NCBI GenBank assembly: GCA_037974335.1
Contig: CM075759.1
Location: 26,143,487-26,207,486 of the forward strand
From: Prionace glauca
Lineage: Eukaryota > Chordata > Chondrichthyes > Carcharhiniformes > Carcharhinidae
DNA length: 64,000 bases
Direction of reading: 5' to 3'
This document shows, piece after piece, positions 55,120-64,000 of this stretch. Position 1 is the stretch's first letter, and each line of letters begins with the position of its first letter. Below the pieces are notes generated by a model, which worked only from the letters and a program-made list of their open reading frames with translations, ran no database searches and was not told the DNA's origin. The translations under genes and the position numbers were made by a program.

Positions 55120-55400
55120 GAGAATTTGAGAAGTTGTAGTTTCCATTTGAAGAGGTTCCCAGTGCCTCTGAGCAGCTGAACTGGGGGAACCTTTGGGCAG
55201 GGATGGTGCTGCTGCTGTTTCCCCTCCCGCCAACCAGGGGCCGCTCTAACCCTCCCAGCTGCTGCTGCAGCTGCTGCACCTCCCAGTGTCACCTCGTGCC
55301 GCCTCCAACCCAGCTGCTGCTCGTTGGCGGACATCCGGGGCCTGTGGAGGGGCGGGGCCTCCGCCATGTTGCCGTGATGTCACGGTGAGGCCCCTCCCCC
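55120..55400 (-). promoter_or_regulatory. CpG-rich promoter-like block, copy C
   Basis: On the minus strand: CRE-like TGATGTCA / TGACATCA (about 55378), ggcaacatggcggagg, cgccaacgagcagcagctgg, ggtgacactgggaggtgcag, then a (CAGCAG)n-like stretch and ggcactgggaacctcttcaa. A frame starting MAEAPPLHRPRMSANEQQLG is open for 152 codons, but only the first few residues are shared with copies A and B, so I treat it as a possible first exon or 5' UTR, not a proven gene. Confidence 0.45.
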
Positions 55401-55499
55401 TCCGTTTGATTTTAAATAAAAAGGAAGAAGTGAGTGTTGAGCAATGGGGAAAGTGAGAGAAATTCCGAGCCGGAAACCCCGCCAGGAACTCAATCAAAA

Positions 55500-55760
55500 T
55501 TAAATCAAATCCATATTTATATCCAGAGGGCGGGGCGGGACCGCGCCTGCGCGCTGTGTTCTCCCAGAATGCACCGCGCGGGTCAGGATTAAAAAAAATT
55601 AAAAAACAAGAAGCGACCTTCCCGAATCGAGCAGGAGCAGAAATTCTGCCGGGAGCGGATTAGGAATAAAAATCATCAACATTTAAAAAAGATTAACATC
55701 TACCTGCGGGTGCGCATGTGCGGGAGGGGGATTCTCCCAGAGGGCCGCGCGCCGCCACCG
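55500..55760. promoter_or_regulatory. CpG-island core promoter (SP1, NRF1, ZNF143-like sites)
   Basis: Sites in order: tandem SP1 boxes gggcggggcggg (55528-55539), an NRF1-like gcgcctgcgcgc (55543-55554), a ZNF143/STAF-like cccagaatgcaccgcg (55563-55578), then NRF1-like tgcgcatgtgcg (55711-55722) and a GC stretch gagggccgcgcgccgccacc. No TATA box. The combination is typical of TATA-less, often bidirectional promoters. The transcript it drives is not identified. Confidence 0.55.
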
Positions 55761-55773
55761 CATTGAAACCCCT

Positions 55774-56090
55774 GGCAACGGCAAGATGGCGGAGGGCCGT
55801 CTCCCCTGGCAACGGCAAGATGGTGGAGAGCCGCCTCCCCTGGCAACGGCAAGATGGCAGAGGGCCGTCTCCCCTGGCAACGGCAAGATGGCGGAGGGCC
55901 GTCTCCCCTGGCAACGGCAAGATGGTGGAGAGCCGCCTCCCCTGACAACGGCAAGATGGCAGAGGGCCGTCTCCCCTGGCAACAGCAAGATGGCGGAGGG
56001 CCGTCTCCCCTGGCAACGGCAAGATGACGGAGGGCTGTCTCCCCTGGCAACGGCAAGATGGTGGAGGGCCGTCTCCCCTGGCAACACTTT
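55774..56090 (+). repeat. 34-bp minisatellite, about nine units, each with a YY1-like motif
   Basis: Unit ggcaacggcaagatggcgga followed by gggccgtctcccct, spaced exactly 34 bp. Most units keep CAAGATGG(C/T)GGA, close to the YY1 consensus AAnATGGCGGC. All frames on both strands stay open, which is a by-product of the repeat. It lies immediately next to the CpG promoter. Confidence 0.9.
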
Positions 56091-56211
56091 TGTAAATCCA
56101 AATGTTTATCCAATCCCATTAAACTGTCCATTTAACATTGACCCATCGCCAAATGTGAACAAACCAACAGAGACACAAACCAGAGGCAGAGACGCTGCAA
56201 ATGTCCCAATG

Positions 56212-57148
56212 TGTTAGAGATTAATATAAAATGTGGTAAACATAAAATTATGACTGAGAAATAGAACTAGGATCTTGTAACTGTACAACAGCAAACAGAC
56301 ATAGTTTAAACAACACAGAATGGGGAAAGGATGAGGGGAATGAATGTTATCTCATAAGAACAAACTCAGCAGGCAGAAACCTACGATTCGGCATATTGCC
56401 AACCCACATTATGGGAACAAGTGTGGTTTTAATCACTAATACAGGGCATGAAAGTTACTGAGGCTAGACAGAACTATAGTCAAGGACAGTGAAGAAAACT
56501 GCCTATTGTGTAGGGATAACACCAGACGTGCAGAGTGAAGTAAAACATGTACATCACATCTTGTAGGAATGTAAAATGTCCAAATTGTGAAACAAATGGT
56601 AAGCAAGATGTGTTGTTACTGCAACAGAGTATACCTTCTAACTACAGGGGAATAAAAGGTCACTGAGATCGTAGGGACATCAGCGATTAAGTTAGCAGAA
56701 GACTGGATACAGCCGGTCTGAACTGGACTTGTTAACAGTTCTCCGGGGAACATTGATAAGACGGGTGAATCTCATGAGAACTAATCAAGTAAGGATATTG
56801 AAACAACCCTACAATATGCACTCTTGCAATAACAGAAAAAGATGGTTAGAGGGGAGAGAGGGGCTTGGGACATGAGCCAACACACAGCACAACCTGTAAC
56901 TAGGGGAACCTTGAGCCAATACGGGAATGACAACACAAATGAGACAGGGACCACCAATTAGGGGAGAACAATGTATTGTGTAATTGATTAACATGCTTGT
57001 AGAAATAGTATAAAAAGCCTGCTTAAACTCGATGAAAGGAGTGCCTATCTTTTGGACACGCAGTCTTGCAAGAACGTTAAATAAAATATCTTGCTCCTTC
57101 GGAACGTGACTCGACTAAATTGTTTGACTGTGAGCTGCGTTTCTCACA
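56212..57148 (+). mobile_element. Probable solo LTR of an endogenous retrovirus (fossil)
   Basis: About 937 bp beginning TG and ending CA, flanked on both sides by aatg, a four-base target duplication. A TATA box (gtataaaaagcc near 57010) and an AATAAA (near 57080) sit in the positions expected for promoter and polyadenylation signals of an LTR. No internal coding region is attached, so it is a solo LTR left by recombination. Fairly young by its intact ends; family not determined. Confidence 0.6.
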
Positions 57149-57149
57149 A

Positions 57150-57490
57150 ATGTTTATTTATGAAACAGTGGGGCATTTACTGACATGTTCAGGTCAATCT
57201 CAGTGATGGGCATTGAACAGGTCTACATTAAAACAACGGGTGCAGTCCAAAGTTCTCCTGAAATTGGACATTGCCGGTGAGTCCCAATGTGATGGAGAGA
57301 TGCAAACTCAGCCCCCACACCCTGATGTGATGAAGGGGACACCAGGCCCAGCTACAGACACAGCGGCGTGTGTTTGATTCTGGTGATGTACACACTCCGA
57401 GCCGAGTATTGAATCATTCTGAGGCAGAGAGACATCAGATTGAGACCATATGACACATTGGGGCCTTTTCATCTCCCCCTCCCTCTAATA
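57150..57490. other. No feature seen
   Basis: Nothing recognised between the LTR and the next SINE. Confidence 0.45.
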
Positions 57491-57492
57491 TC

Positions 57493-57757
57493 ATAGAATC
57501 ATCGAAACCCTACAGCACAGAAAGAGGGCATTCGGCCCATCGAGTCTGCACCGACTGCAATCCCACCCAGGCCCTACTCCCTTATCCCTACACATTTACC
57601 CACTAATCCCTCTAACCTACACATCTCAGGACACTAAAGGGCAATTTTTAACATGGCCAATCAATGGAACCTGCGCATCTTTGGACTGTGGGAGGAAACC
57701 GGAGCACCCAGAGGAAACTCATGCAGACACAAGGAGAATGTGCAAACTCCACAGAGA
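57493..57757 (-). mobile_element. tRNA-derived SINE with V-SINE core, head missing
   Basis: Same subfamily as 26757-27103: tail tctgtgctgtagggtttcga on the minus strand, agatgcgcaggttccattga, and the core tttcctctgggtgctccggt. The tRNA head is lost. Confidence 0.8.
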
Positions 57758-57959
57758 ATGTGGAATATGATGTCCCTGTGTGTGAATGGGGGATCTTTGA
57801 GTGTCCACTGATTCCTGAGACTAACAGGACAGCTCAATAAGGTGGTTTGGACCAGCAGACGGAATACTTTACTGGCTAATGTGTAGAATGCAGTAAGGAG
57901 TCTCAATACACCAGATTATAGTCTAACAGGTTTCCCTGAGCAGGGATATTTGAATCATC

Positions 57960-59505
57960 GATAGTCACAGGTGAGGTGCCTGAAGATCGGAGTGACAAAT
58001 GTTGTGCTGTGTTTAAAAAGGGCTACAGGGAAAAGCTTGGGAACTACAGGCCAGTGAGCCTCACATCTGTGGTGGGTAAATTGTTGGAAGGTATTTTGAG
58101 AGGTAGGATCTACAGGTATTTAGAGGTACAAGGACTGATTAGGGACAGTCAGCATGGCTTTGTGAGTGGAAAATCATGTCTCACAAATTTAATTGAGGTT
58201 TTTTGAAGGGGTGAACAAGAAGGTAGATGAGGGCAGGGGAGTTGATGTTGCCTACATGGACTTTAGCAAGGCCTTTGACAAGGTACCGCGTGGTAGATTG
58301 TTGCATAAATTTAAATCTCATGGGATCCAGGGTGCAGTATCTAAATGGATACAAAATTGGCTTCTTGACAGAAGCCAGAGGTTGGTTGTAGAGAGTGTTT
58401 TTTCGAACTGGAGGCCAGTGACTAGCGGTGTGCCTCAGGGATGCGTGCCGGGCCCACTGTTATTTGTCATTTATATTTATGATTTGGTTGAGAATATAGG
58501 AGGCATGGTTAGTAAGTTTGCAGATGACACTAAGATTGATGGCATAGTGGACAGTGAAGAAAGTTATCTCCAATTGCAATGGAATCTTGATCAATTGGGC
58601 CAGTGGGCTGATGAGTGGCAGATGAAGTTTAATTTAGACAAATGGGAGATTGAACCAGGGCAGGACTTACTCAGTTAATGGTAGGGCATTGGAGAGAGTT
58701 ACAGAACAGAGCGATCTAGGGCTATATGTCCTTGAAAGTGAAGTCACATGTGGACAGAGTGGTGAAGAAGGCATTTAGCGCGCTTGGTTTCATCGGTCAG
58801 AACATTGAATACAGGAGTTGGAATGTTTTGTTGAAGTTGTACAAGACATTGGTAAGGCCACACTTGAAATACTGCGTGCAATTCTGGTTTCCCTATTATA
58901 GAAAGGAGATTAGTAAACTAGAAAGAGTGCAGAAATGATTTACGAGGATGCTAATGGGATTTGATGGATTGCGATACTAGGAGAGGCTGGACAGACCAGG
59001 ACTTTTTCCTCTGGAGCGCAGGAGGCTCAGGGGTGATCTTAGGTCTATAAAATAATGAGGGGTACAGATCAGTTCGATAGTCAATATCTTTTCCCAAATG
59101 TAGGGGAGTCTAAAACTTTAGGGCAGAGGTTTAACAGGCATATGACATGCATAGGCATCTGGGATTAAGTGAATCCCTTGAAGAGTATTGGAGGTGTAGG
59201 ATTAGAATAAAGAGAGAAATCAGGAGGGCAAAAAAGAGACACGAAAGGCAAAAAGGAGATAAGAAAGTGGGGCAATTTTTTCACACAGAGGGTGGTGAGT
59301 GTCTGGAACAAGCTGCCAGAGGTAATAGTGGAGTGGATACAATTTTGTCTTTTAAAAAGCACTCAGGTAGTTAAATGGACATGGAGGGATATGGGACAAA
59401 CGTGGGCAACTGGGATTAGCTTAGGGGTTTTAAAACAAAAAGGGCAGCGGGGACAAGTTGGGCTGAAGGGTATGTTTCCATGCTGTGAATCTCTATGATT
59501 CTATG
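57960..59505 (+). mobile_element. CR1-type LINE, longest RT copy in the window
   Basis: Plus-strand frames cover NYRPVSLTSVVGKLLEGILR, DSQHGFVSGKSCLTNLIEVF, motif A YMDFSKAFDKVPRGRL, motif B SGVPQGCVPGPLLFVIY, motif C FADDTKI, then LVRPHLKYCVQFWFPYYRKE and FFTQRVVSVWNKLP in separate frames. It ends with a ttctatgatt tail. Several breaks; 5'-truncated before the endonuclease domain. Confidence 0.85.
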
Positions 59506-59507
59506 AT

Positions 59508-59640
59508 TTGGCAGCAATAGCCACGAGCTTTCTGAGTGTTGCTCCTTCATCAGGTGAGTGGGATTTCAGTTCACAATTTCAGGCACATAAAGACACAGAT
59601 AAAAACATATAAAAACAGAGCAGATAAAGTGTAGATCAGT
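59508..59640 (-). mobile_element. Penelope-like terminal fragment
   Basis: The phrase ccacgagctttctgagtgtt, then gctccttcatcaggtgagtg is the reverse complement of the terminal motif at 33.12-33.17 kb. Confidence 0.5.
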
Positions 59641-59644
59641 TCCA

Positions 59645-60600
59645 TCAGCAAACAACATCAACCAGCTCCATCAGCAAACAACATCAACCAGCTCCAGCAA
59701 CAAACAGCATCAACCAGCTCCATCAACAACAGCATCAACCAGCTCCATCAGCAAACAACAACAACCAGCTCCATCAACAAACAGCATCAACCAGCTCCAT
59801 CAACAAACAGCATCAACCAGCTCCATCAGCAAACAGCATCAACCAGCTCCATAAACAAACAGCATCAACCAGCTCCATCAACAAACAGCATCAACCAGCT
59901 CCATCAACAAACAGCATCAACCAGCTCCATCAGCAAACAGCATCAACCAGCTCCATCAACAAACAGCATCAACCAGCTCCATCAACAAACAGCATCAACC
60001 AGCTCCATCAACAAACAGCATCAACCAGCTCCATCAACAAACAACATCAACTAGCTCCATCAGCAAACAGCGTCAACCAGCTCCATCAACAAACAGCATC
60101 AACCAGCTCCATCAACAAACAACATCAACCAGCTCCATCAACAAACAGCATCAACCAGCTCCATCAACAAACAGCATCAACCAGCTCCATCAACAAACAG
60201 CATCAACCAGCTCCGTCAACAAACAGCATCAACCAGCTCCATCAGCAAACAACATCAACCAGCTCCATCGACAAACAACATCAACCAGCTCCATCAGCAA
60301 ACAACATCAACCAGCTCCATCAGCAAACAGCATCAACCAGCTCCATCAACAAACAGCATTAACCAGCTCCATCAACAATCAGCATCAACCAGCTCCATCA
60401 ACAAACCGCATCAACCAGCTCCATCAGCAAACAACATCAACCAGCTCCATCAACAAACAACATCAACCAGCTCCATCAGCAAACAGCATCAACCAGCTCC
60501 ATCAACAAACAGCATCAACCAGCTCCATCAACAAACAGCATCAACCAGCTCCATCAACAAACAGCATCAACCAGCTCCATCAGCACACAGCAATAACCAG
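59645..60600. repeat. 26-bp minisatellite, about 37 units
   Basis: Unit caaccagctccatcaacaaa + cagcat, with variants (aacagc/gcaaac, cagcat/caacat). Ends at a LINE tail at 60602. Confidence 0.95.
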
Positions 60601-60601
60601 C

Positions 60602-60965
60602 TTATAAGAACAAAAGAACATTAGCATTAGGAGCAGGAGTAGTCCGTCTAGCCTTTCGAGCCTGCCTCGCCATTCAATAAGATCATGGCTGATCTGAAGT
60701 TGATCAGTTCCATTTTCCCGCATGATCCCCGAAACCTTTAATTCCCTGACCTATCAGAAACCTATCTATCCGTGAATTGAAAAGATTGAACAATGTTGCC
60801 TCCACCACTTCAATTGCCAGAGAATTCCAGAGACTCACCACCCTCTGAGTGAAGAAGTTCCTCCTCAACTCTGTTCTAAGCTGCACCCCCCCACCCCCAC
60901 CCCCACTGCTCACCCCTCTCCCCCTCACCGCCCCTCCTTTTGAGGCTGCGCCCTCTCGTTCCGGT
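60602..60965 (-). mobile_element. CR1 LINE 3' fragment
   Basis: Minus-strand tail and C-terminal block (ELRRNFFTQRVVSLWNSLAI); a C-rich run at 60885-60905 lies inside. Confidence 0.8.
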
Positions 60966-60969
60966 AAAT

Positions 60970-61075
60970 CTAACTTGTGAAGGAAATCACTGGTTATGGT
61001 GAGCAGGTGGGTAAGTGGAGCTGAGTCAGATCGTCTACTCCTGCTCCTAATTCTTATGTTCTTATATCCTTACAT
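60970..61075 (+). mobile_element. Opposed CR1 LINE tail
   Basis: Plus-strand tail ctactcctgctcctaattct, then tatgttcttata, facing away from the copy at 60602. Two oppositely oriented ends of one family meet here. Confidence 0.65.
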
Positions 61076-61079
61076 TTAT

Positions 61080-61630
61080 GAAATGGATGTCAAGTCGCTT
61101 GTCATGCTTCTCTCAGCAAATACCCAGTCATTCAAATATATCGCCTGAGGCTCAGTCAGGTCGTTCAATATTGCTGATCCCGTTCATTCTACATGATCGA
61201 CATTGCTAACCCCTTTCCAGAGTAATTTTCGATATTTATCCGAGTTTCGGTGCTTTTCCCTGCTGTGGAGATTATTGAGTCGGTAGATGAGGGATGACAG
61301 GAGGTGTTGAGCTGCTGAGGTTACAGAGATTTTGGTTGCCCTGATGCAATGAGACATGATGGAGACTGGATACTGGGATGTCCTCCGCCTAGAACTTTCT
61401 GACTGCATGAAGATGTTCTACTGCAGCTTAGAAATCTGTTTTGAGAGTGGGACATGATCTACACAATGATATTAATGGACAATTATGGGACACTTGTGGA
61501 AAAGCCTGATACCGTGACTGATGCCAAGTTGGACTAAATGGATGATTGGCATTTGTGGCGTTCCCTCCCACCCAGTCAATGTGATGACACAACACCTTCA
61601 AATAAGAGACAGACAAGAAGCAGTGATTAA
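61080..61630. other. No feature seen
   Basis: Unique-looking sequence downstream of the defensin gene. Confidence 0.45.
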
Positions 61631-61636
61631 TGCAAA

Positions 61637-61642
61637 TTTATT
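61637..61642 (-). promoter_or_regulatory. Polyadenylation signal of the beta-defensin gene
   Basis: AATAAA on the minus strand, about 118 bp after the stop codon. Confidence 0.65.
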
Positions 61643-61759
61643 TCATGGCAGGACTGAGACAGCTGGTGTGAGGGAGTCTGCCTGATCGGAGAAATCATGA
61701 GTCACAATGTCCTGTAGCCTCAGACAGACCCACAGCTCGGTGCATCTTGTAATTGGATG

Positions 61760-61878
61760 TCATTGATGTACGCAGCAATTGTAGCCCCAGAAACAAAGGT
61801 TGGGTTTCTCAATCTTTCCCAGTCCGCACTGACCTCTGTAGCAAAAACCACCAATGGAGGCGCATCTGAAGTTATCAC
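61760..61878 (-). CDS. Beta-defensin, exon 2 (mature six-cysteine domain)
   Basis: After the acceptor ..cttgattacag the exon completes a Gly codon and reads DNFRCASIGGFCYRGQC, then GLGKIEKPNLCFWGYNCC and VHQ-stop. The cysteine spacing C-x6-C-x4-C-x10-C-x5-CC fits the beta-defensin signature, with the Gly before Cys2 (GGFC) and Gly before Cys4-6 region that the fold usually has. Beta-defensins are small secreted antimicrobial and immunomodulatory peptides with three disulfides (1-5, 2-4, 3-6). The mature region is only weakly cationic (four Lys/Arg plus His against two acidic residues). With exon 1 the precursor has 69 residues, the usual family size. The frame is intact, with a polyadenylation signal behind it. 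Confidence 0.82.
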
Positions 61879-61989
61879 CTGTAATCAAGCAAGGAGCATT
61901 GATTTGGTCAATAATTCGAGTGAAGGTGGCGATCTTTGAAATATCCCCACGTTATACCTGTCAATATCACACTCAAGGTGAGGTACTGA

Positions 61990-62170
61990 GGAACACAGTG
62001 TGACATAAAATTACATTTCTGACACATGTCCTTATCCAGATTCACCTTAAATGTATTCATCAAGTCATCTGAAACCCTCCTGTTGGGTAGGAGATTGAAT
62101 ATTCTCACCACTCTCTGGTCAAAGACATTCCTCCTAATTCCTTCACGGCACTGTGATTCCAATAGCACCT
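61990..62170 (-). mobile_element. Old LINE 3' remnant in the defensin intron
   Basis: Minus-strand FDQRVVRIFNLLPNRRVSDD resembles the CR1 C-terminal FFTQRVVxxWNxLP block. Short and decayed. Confidence 0.5.
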
Positions 62171-62940
62171 AGATTTTAACTCTAGACCACAAGTGGAAAA
62201 CTTTCACAACTTCGAGTCCATGAGAATTTTCCACATCTTAGTCACAAAACAAACAATTAGTGTTGAAACCGAATACAATTCACCACGGGGATTTTTGATG
62301 AGAATTGTCACATTAATTCACTCATTCCCCGACCTTGGGAAATACCAGGGCAGGTGGACAGAAGCCTCCTGCTTTATCACATAACTTCAGAACAAATCAA
62401 ACGGGGACAGGCTGAAGAGGTTTTAGGGAAATAATTCATTGGTCTGTTTCACTGGGGTTTTAACGCCACAGCAAATGATGCTTTGGTTAGTATGAGCTGG
62501 ACTCTAATGGCCCGAATTGGAGGAGTTGAGAGAACTTGGCGAACAGTTAGACTGAATAAGATTGCAGAGATAGTGAATTGGCGAGGCCATGGTTAATTTG
62601 AAAACAAGCATGAGACTTTGAATGCTAAATAATTAAATGGACTCGAACCAAGGTAGCTCGGTGGATAAGGAGTCTCTGTGTGAACAGGACTTGATGAGGG
62701 TAAAGACATTTCCGCAGCTATTTGGAAGGTGTATCTTTACAGAGCCAGGTGTGCATTGGGACTGTGGTGTATACAGATAACCAAGGGCTGGGTTTGGATT
62801 GCAGCAGTTGATGACATAAGACAAGAATATTATCGAGTGATGCTGTACAGCTTGTAGTCGGCAGTACCAGAGGAATGCGATTGTATTTGTATGTTGGAAT
62901 TCATAACACACCTATGCTACGGAGAGTTTGCTCCAGCACT
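62171..62940. other. Defensin intron, no other feature seen
   Basis: Remainder of the 1065-bp intron between the two defensin exons. Confidence 0.5.
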
Positions 62941-62943
62941 TAC

Positions 62944-63034
62944 CTCCAGTTTTAGCCGAATTGTGTCTCTTATCCAGGATGTTGCTGTGGGCAAGTGACA
63001 TGACACCAAGGATCAAGACCAGTGTTTTCATCAT
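62944..63034 (-). CDS. Beta-defensin, exon 1 (signal peptide and propiece)
   Basis: ATG-ATG at 63034/63031 opens MMKTLVLILGVMSLAHS, a textbook signal peptide (Lys after Met, hydrophobic core, small residues before the cut), followed by a basic propiece NILDKRHNSAKTG. The donor G|GTAAGT at 62943 is in phase 1 and joins exon 2 as a Gly codon. Two-exon division into signal/propiece and mature peptide is the normal layout of vertebrate beta-defensin genes. On the minus strand upstream, gtgatataac near 63079 and a CCAAT box (agccaatcc, 63138-63130) are possible promoter elements. Confidence 0.78.
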
Positions 63035-63078
63035 CTTCGGTTCAGTGTATCACCTTACTTTGCAAGCGGACTGGAGTT

Positions 63079-63138
63079 ATATCACTTCAGGAAGCATTAT
63101 CTAGTTAATGATCATACACCCCCTCTGCGGATTGGCTA
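63079..63138 (-). promoter_or_regulatory. Possible TATA-like and CCAAT elements of the defensin promoter
   Basis: Minus-strand GATATAAC about 45 bp and AGCCAATCC about 100 bp before the start codon. Spacing is reasonable; the evidence is motif only. Confidence 0.35.
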
Positions 63139-63407
63139 GAACTTGGGCGAATTATATTGTCAGCTCAGTAACTGACAGCGATAATAAATCCAATCATTGA
63201 CTCAATATTTCTCCAAGGAAAGCCTTTGATAGTAATACAAATCTTTACCATTTCTACATTGGATCTAAAGCCCATTGAACATCATGGAATCACAGAATGA
63301 CTGATCAGGCATCTGTTGCAGCGCTAATGGAGTCCATTCTGCCTTTTGCAACTATAGCCGCGAAAATTGGATTTTTGGCTCAGTGTTTTTGGCTTGTGTG
63401 TTTTTTT

Positions 63408-63735
63408 AGAACAAAGAACAAAGAACAAAACAGCACGGGAAACAGGCCCTTCGGCCCAACGAGCCCGCGCCGCCGTCCCATGGTCAGTGACCTATTCATG
63501 ACTCTAGTCTATGCCTAATGTGTGAGGATCAGGGAGGTCCAATATAGGGACAATTTGTTACCCAATCAATCAGCCTAAAAGCTGATTTTTGGGATGTGGG
63601 AGGAAACCGGAGCATCCGGAGGAAACCCACGCAACCATGGGGAGAACGCGCAAACTCCCACGGACACAGGCCTAAATCCATGTGTCCGCACAGCAACAGA
63701 GATAGCCTCTGAGCTGCCATGATGCCCTCGAGATG
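63408..63735 (-). mobile_element. SINE/LINE-tail element with V-SINE core
   Basis: Reverse copy of 17055-17408: tail caaagaacaaagaaca-type at 63411, ggcccttcggcccaacgagc, core ggaggaaacccacgcaacca, ending at tgccatgatgccctcgagat. Well preserved, so young. Confidence 0.8.
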
Positions 63736-63739
63736 GTCG

Positions 63740-64000
63740 AGATTTCTCTGTATCCCTGAATAGGGTTTTTATTCAAATAATTTCCTCTTGCAGTGTCCTC
63801 TCGCCCTGAGACATTTTTCCCGCTCTAACTACGCAATGTGTGGGTGCTCCAAATAGATTACTACCATAGGGAAAGGCAGGGGATTAACAATTCTTCAAAG
63901 ACATATAGCAACGGCTTGTCAAAGTTGGCCTTGTAAGTGGCTTTCACGTCCTAAGAACTTGTAATAATGAGATGTGGAAGGTGCCTGAATATTGGGTCAC
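63740..64000. other. No feature seen
   Basis: Nothing recognised to the end of the window. Confidence 0.4.

Noticed and set aside
54909-55367. 152-codon minus-strand frame starting MAEAPPLHRPRMSANEQQLG
   Set aside because: Not kept in homologous blocks A and B beyond the first residues; more likely promoter or untranslated sequence, so recorded only as promoter-like.
55683-56217. Arg/Pro-rich frames on both strands up to 143 codons
   Set aside because: Frames of the 34-bp minisatellite, not proteins.

Overview
The window looks like nuclear DNA of a cartilaginous fish, most likely a shark. The main reasons are dense 5'-truncated CR1-type LINEs ending in an (AAGAACAT)n-like tail, tRNA-derived SINEs with the V-SINE core, Penelope-like fragments, an expanded family of GPR139-like receptors, and orphan immunoglobulin heavy-chain membrane exons. 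Genes are sparse and intron-split. Most open frames are LINE remnants or accidents of low-complexity repeats. No bacterial features, CRISPR arrays or rRNA genes were seen.

Layout. 1-6.4 kb: a broken Ty3/gypsy-type fossil, a polypyrimidine tract and a two-exon GPR139-like receptor on the minus strand. 31.6-39.9 kb is a diverged mirror image of this block, with a plus-strand receptor, a polypurine tract and the same fossil. Between them lie LINE/SINE/Penelope debris, a fossil piece of receptor exon 1 (8.3 kb), and a third receptor. The third receptor has exon 2 at 14.2-15.1 kb, a tiny exon 1 at 21.0 kb and an in-frame TGA. It is followed by a 36-bp CCAAT-box tandem array.

24.6-28.6 kb is a second palindrome. 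Each arm carries an intact immunoglobulin heavy-chain TM1 exon, TM2 exon and polyadenylation signals. The TM1 exons face away from each other 1.2 kb apart, with no constant-domain exons. A third, truncated copy of the 3' part lies at 43.2-43.9 kb.

44.5-52.0 kb is a third palindrome carrying eight tRNA genes or pseudogenes (Asn, Glu, Val x3, Gly, Glu, Asn). Its outer ends are two copies of a CRE- and YY1-bearing CpG-rich promoter-like block. A third copy sits at 55.1-55.4 kb beside a richer CpG-island promoter (SP1, NRF1, ZNF143-like sites) and a nine-unit array of YY1-like motifs. Then come a probable solo LTR (56.2-57.1 kb), a CR1 LINE (58-59.5 kb), a 26-bp minisatellite, and at 61.6-63.0 kb a complete two-exon beta-defensin gene on the minus strand.

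The strongest host genes are receptor 1 (3.1-6.3 kb), receptor 2 (31.8-36.6 kb) and the beta-defensin. The strongest structural theme is repeated inverted duplication: receptors, Ig membrane exons and tRNAs each occur as mirrored pairs. All names come from motif recognition by eye, with no database search. Start codons of receptor exons 1 and repeat boundaries are approximate.
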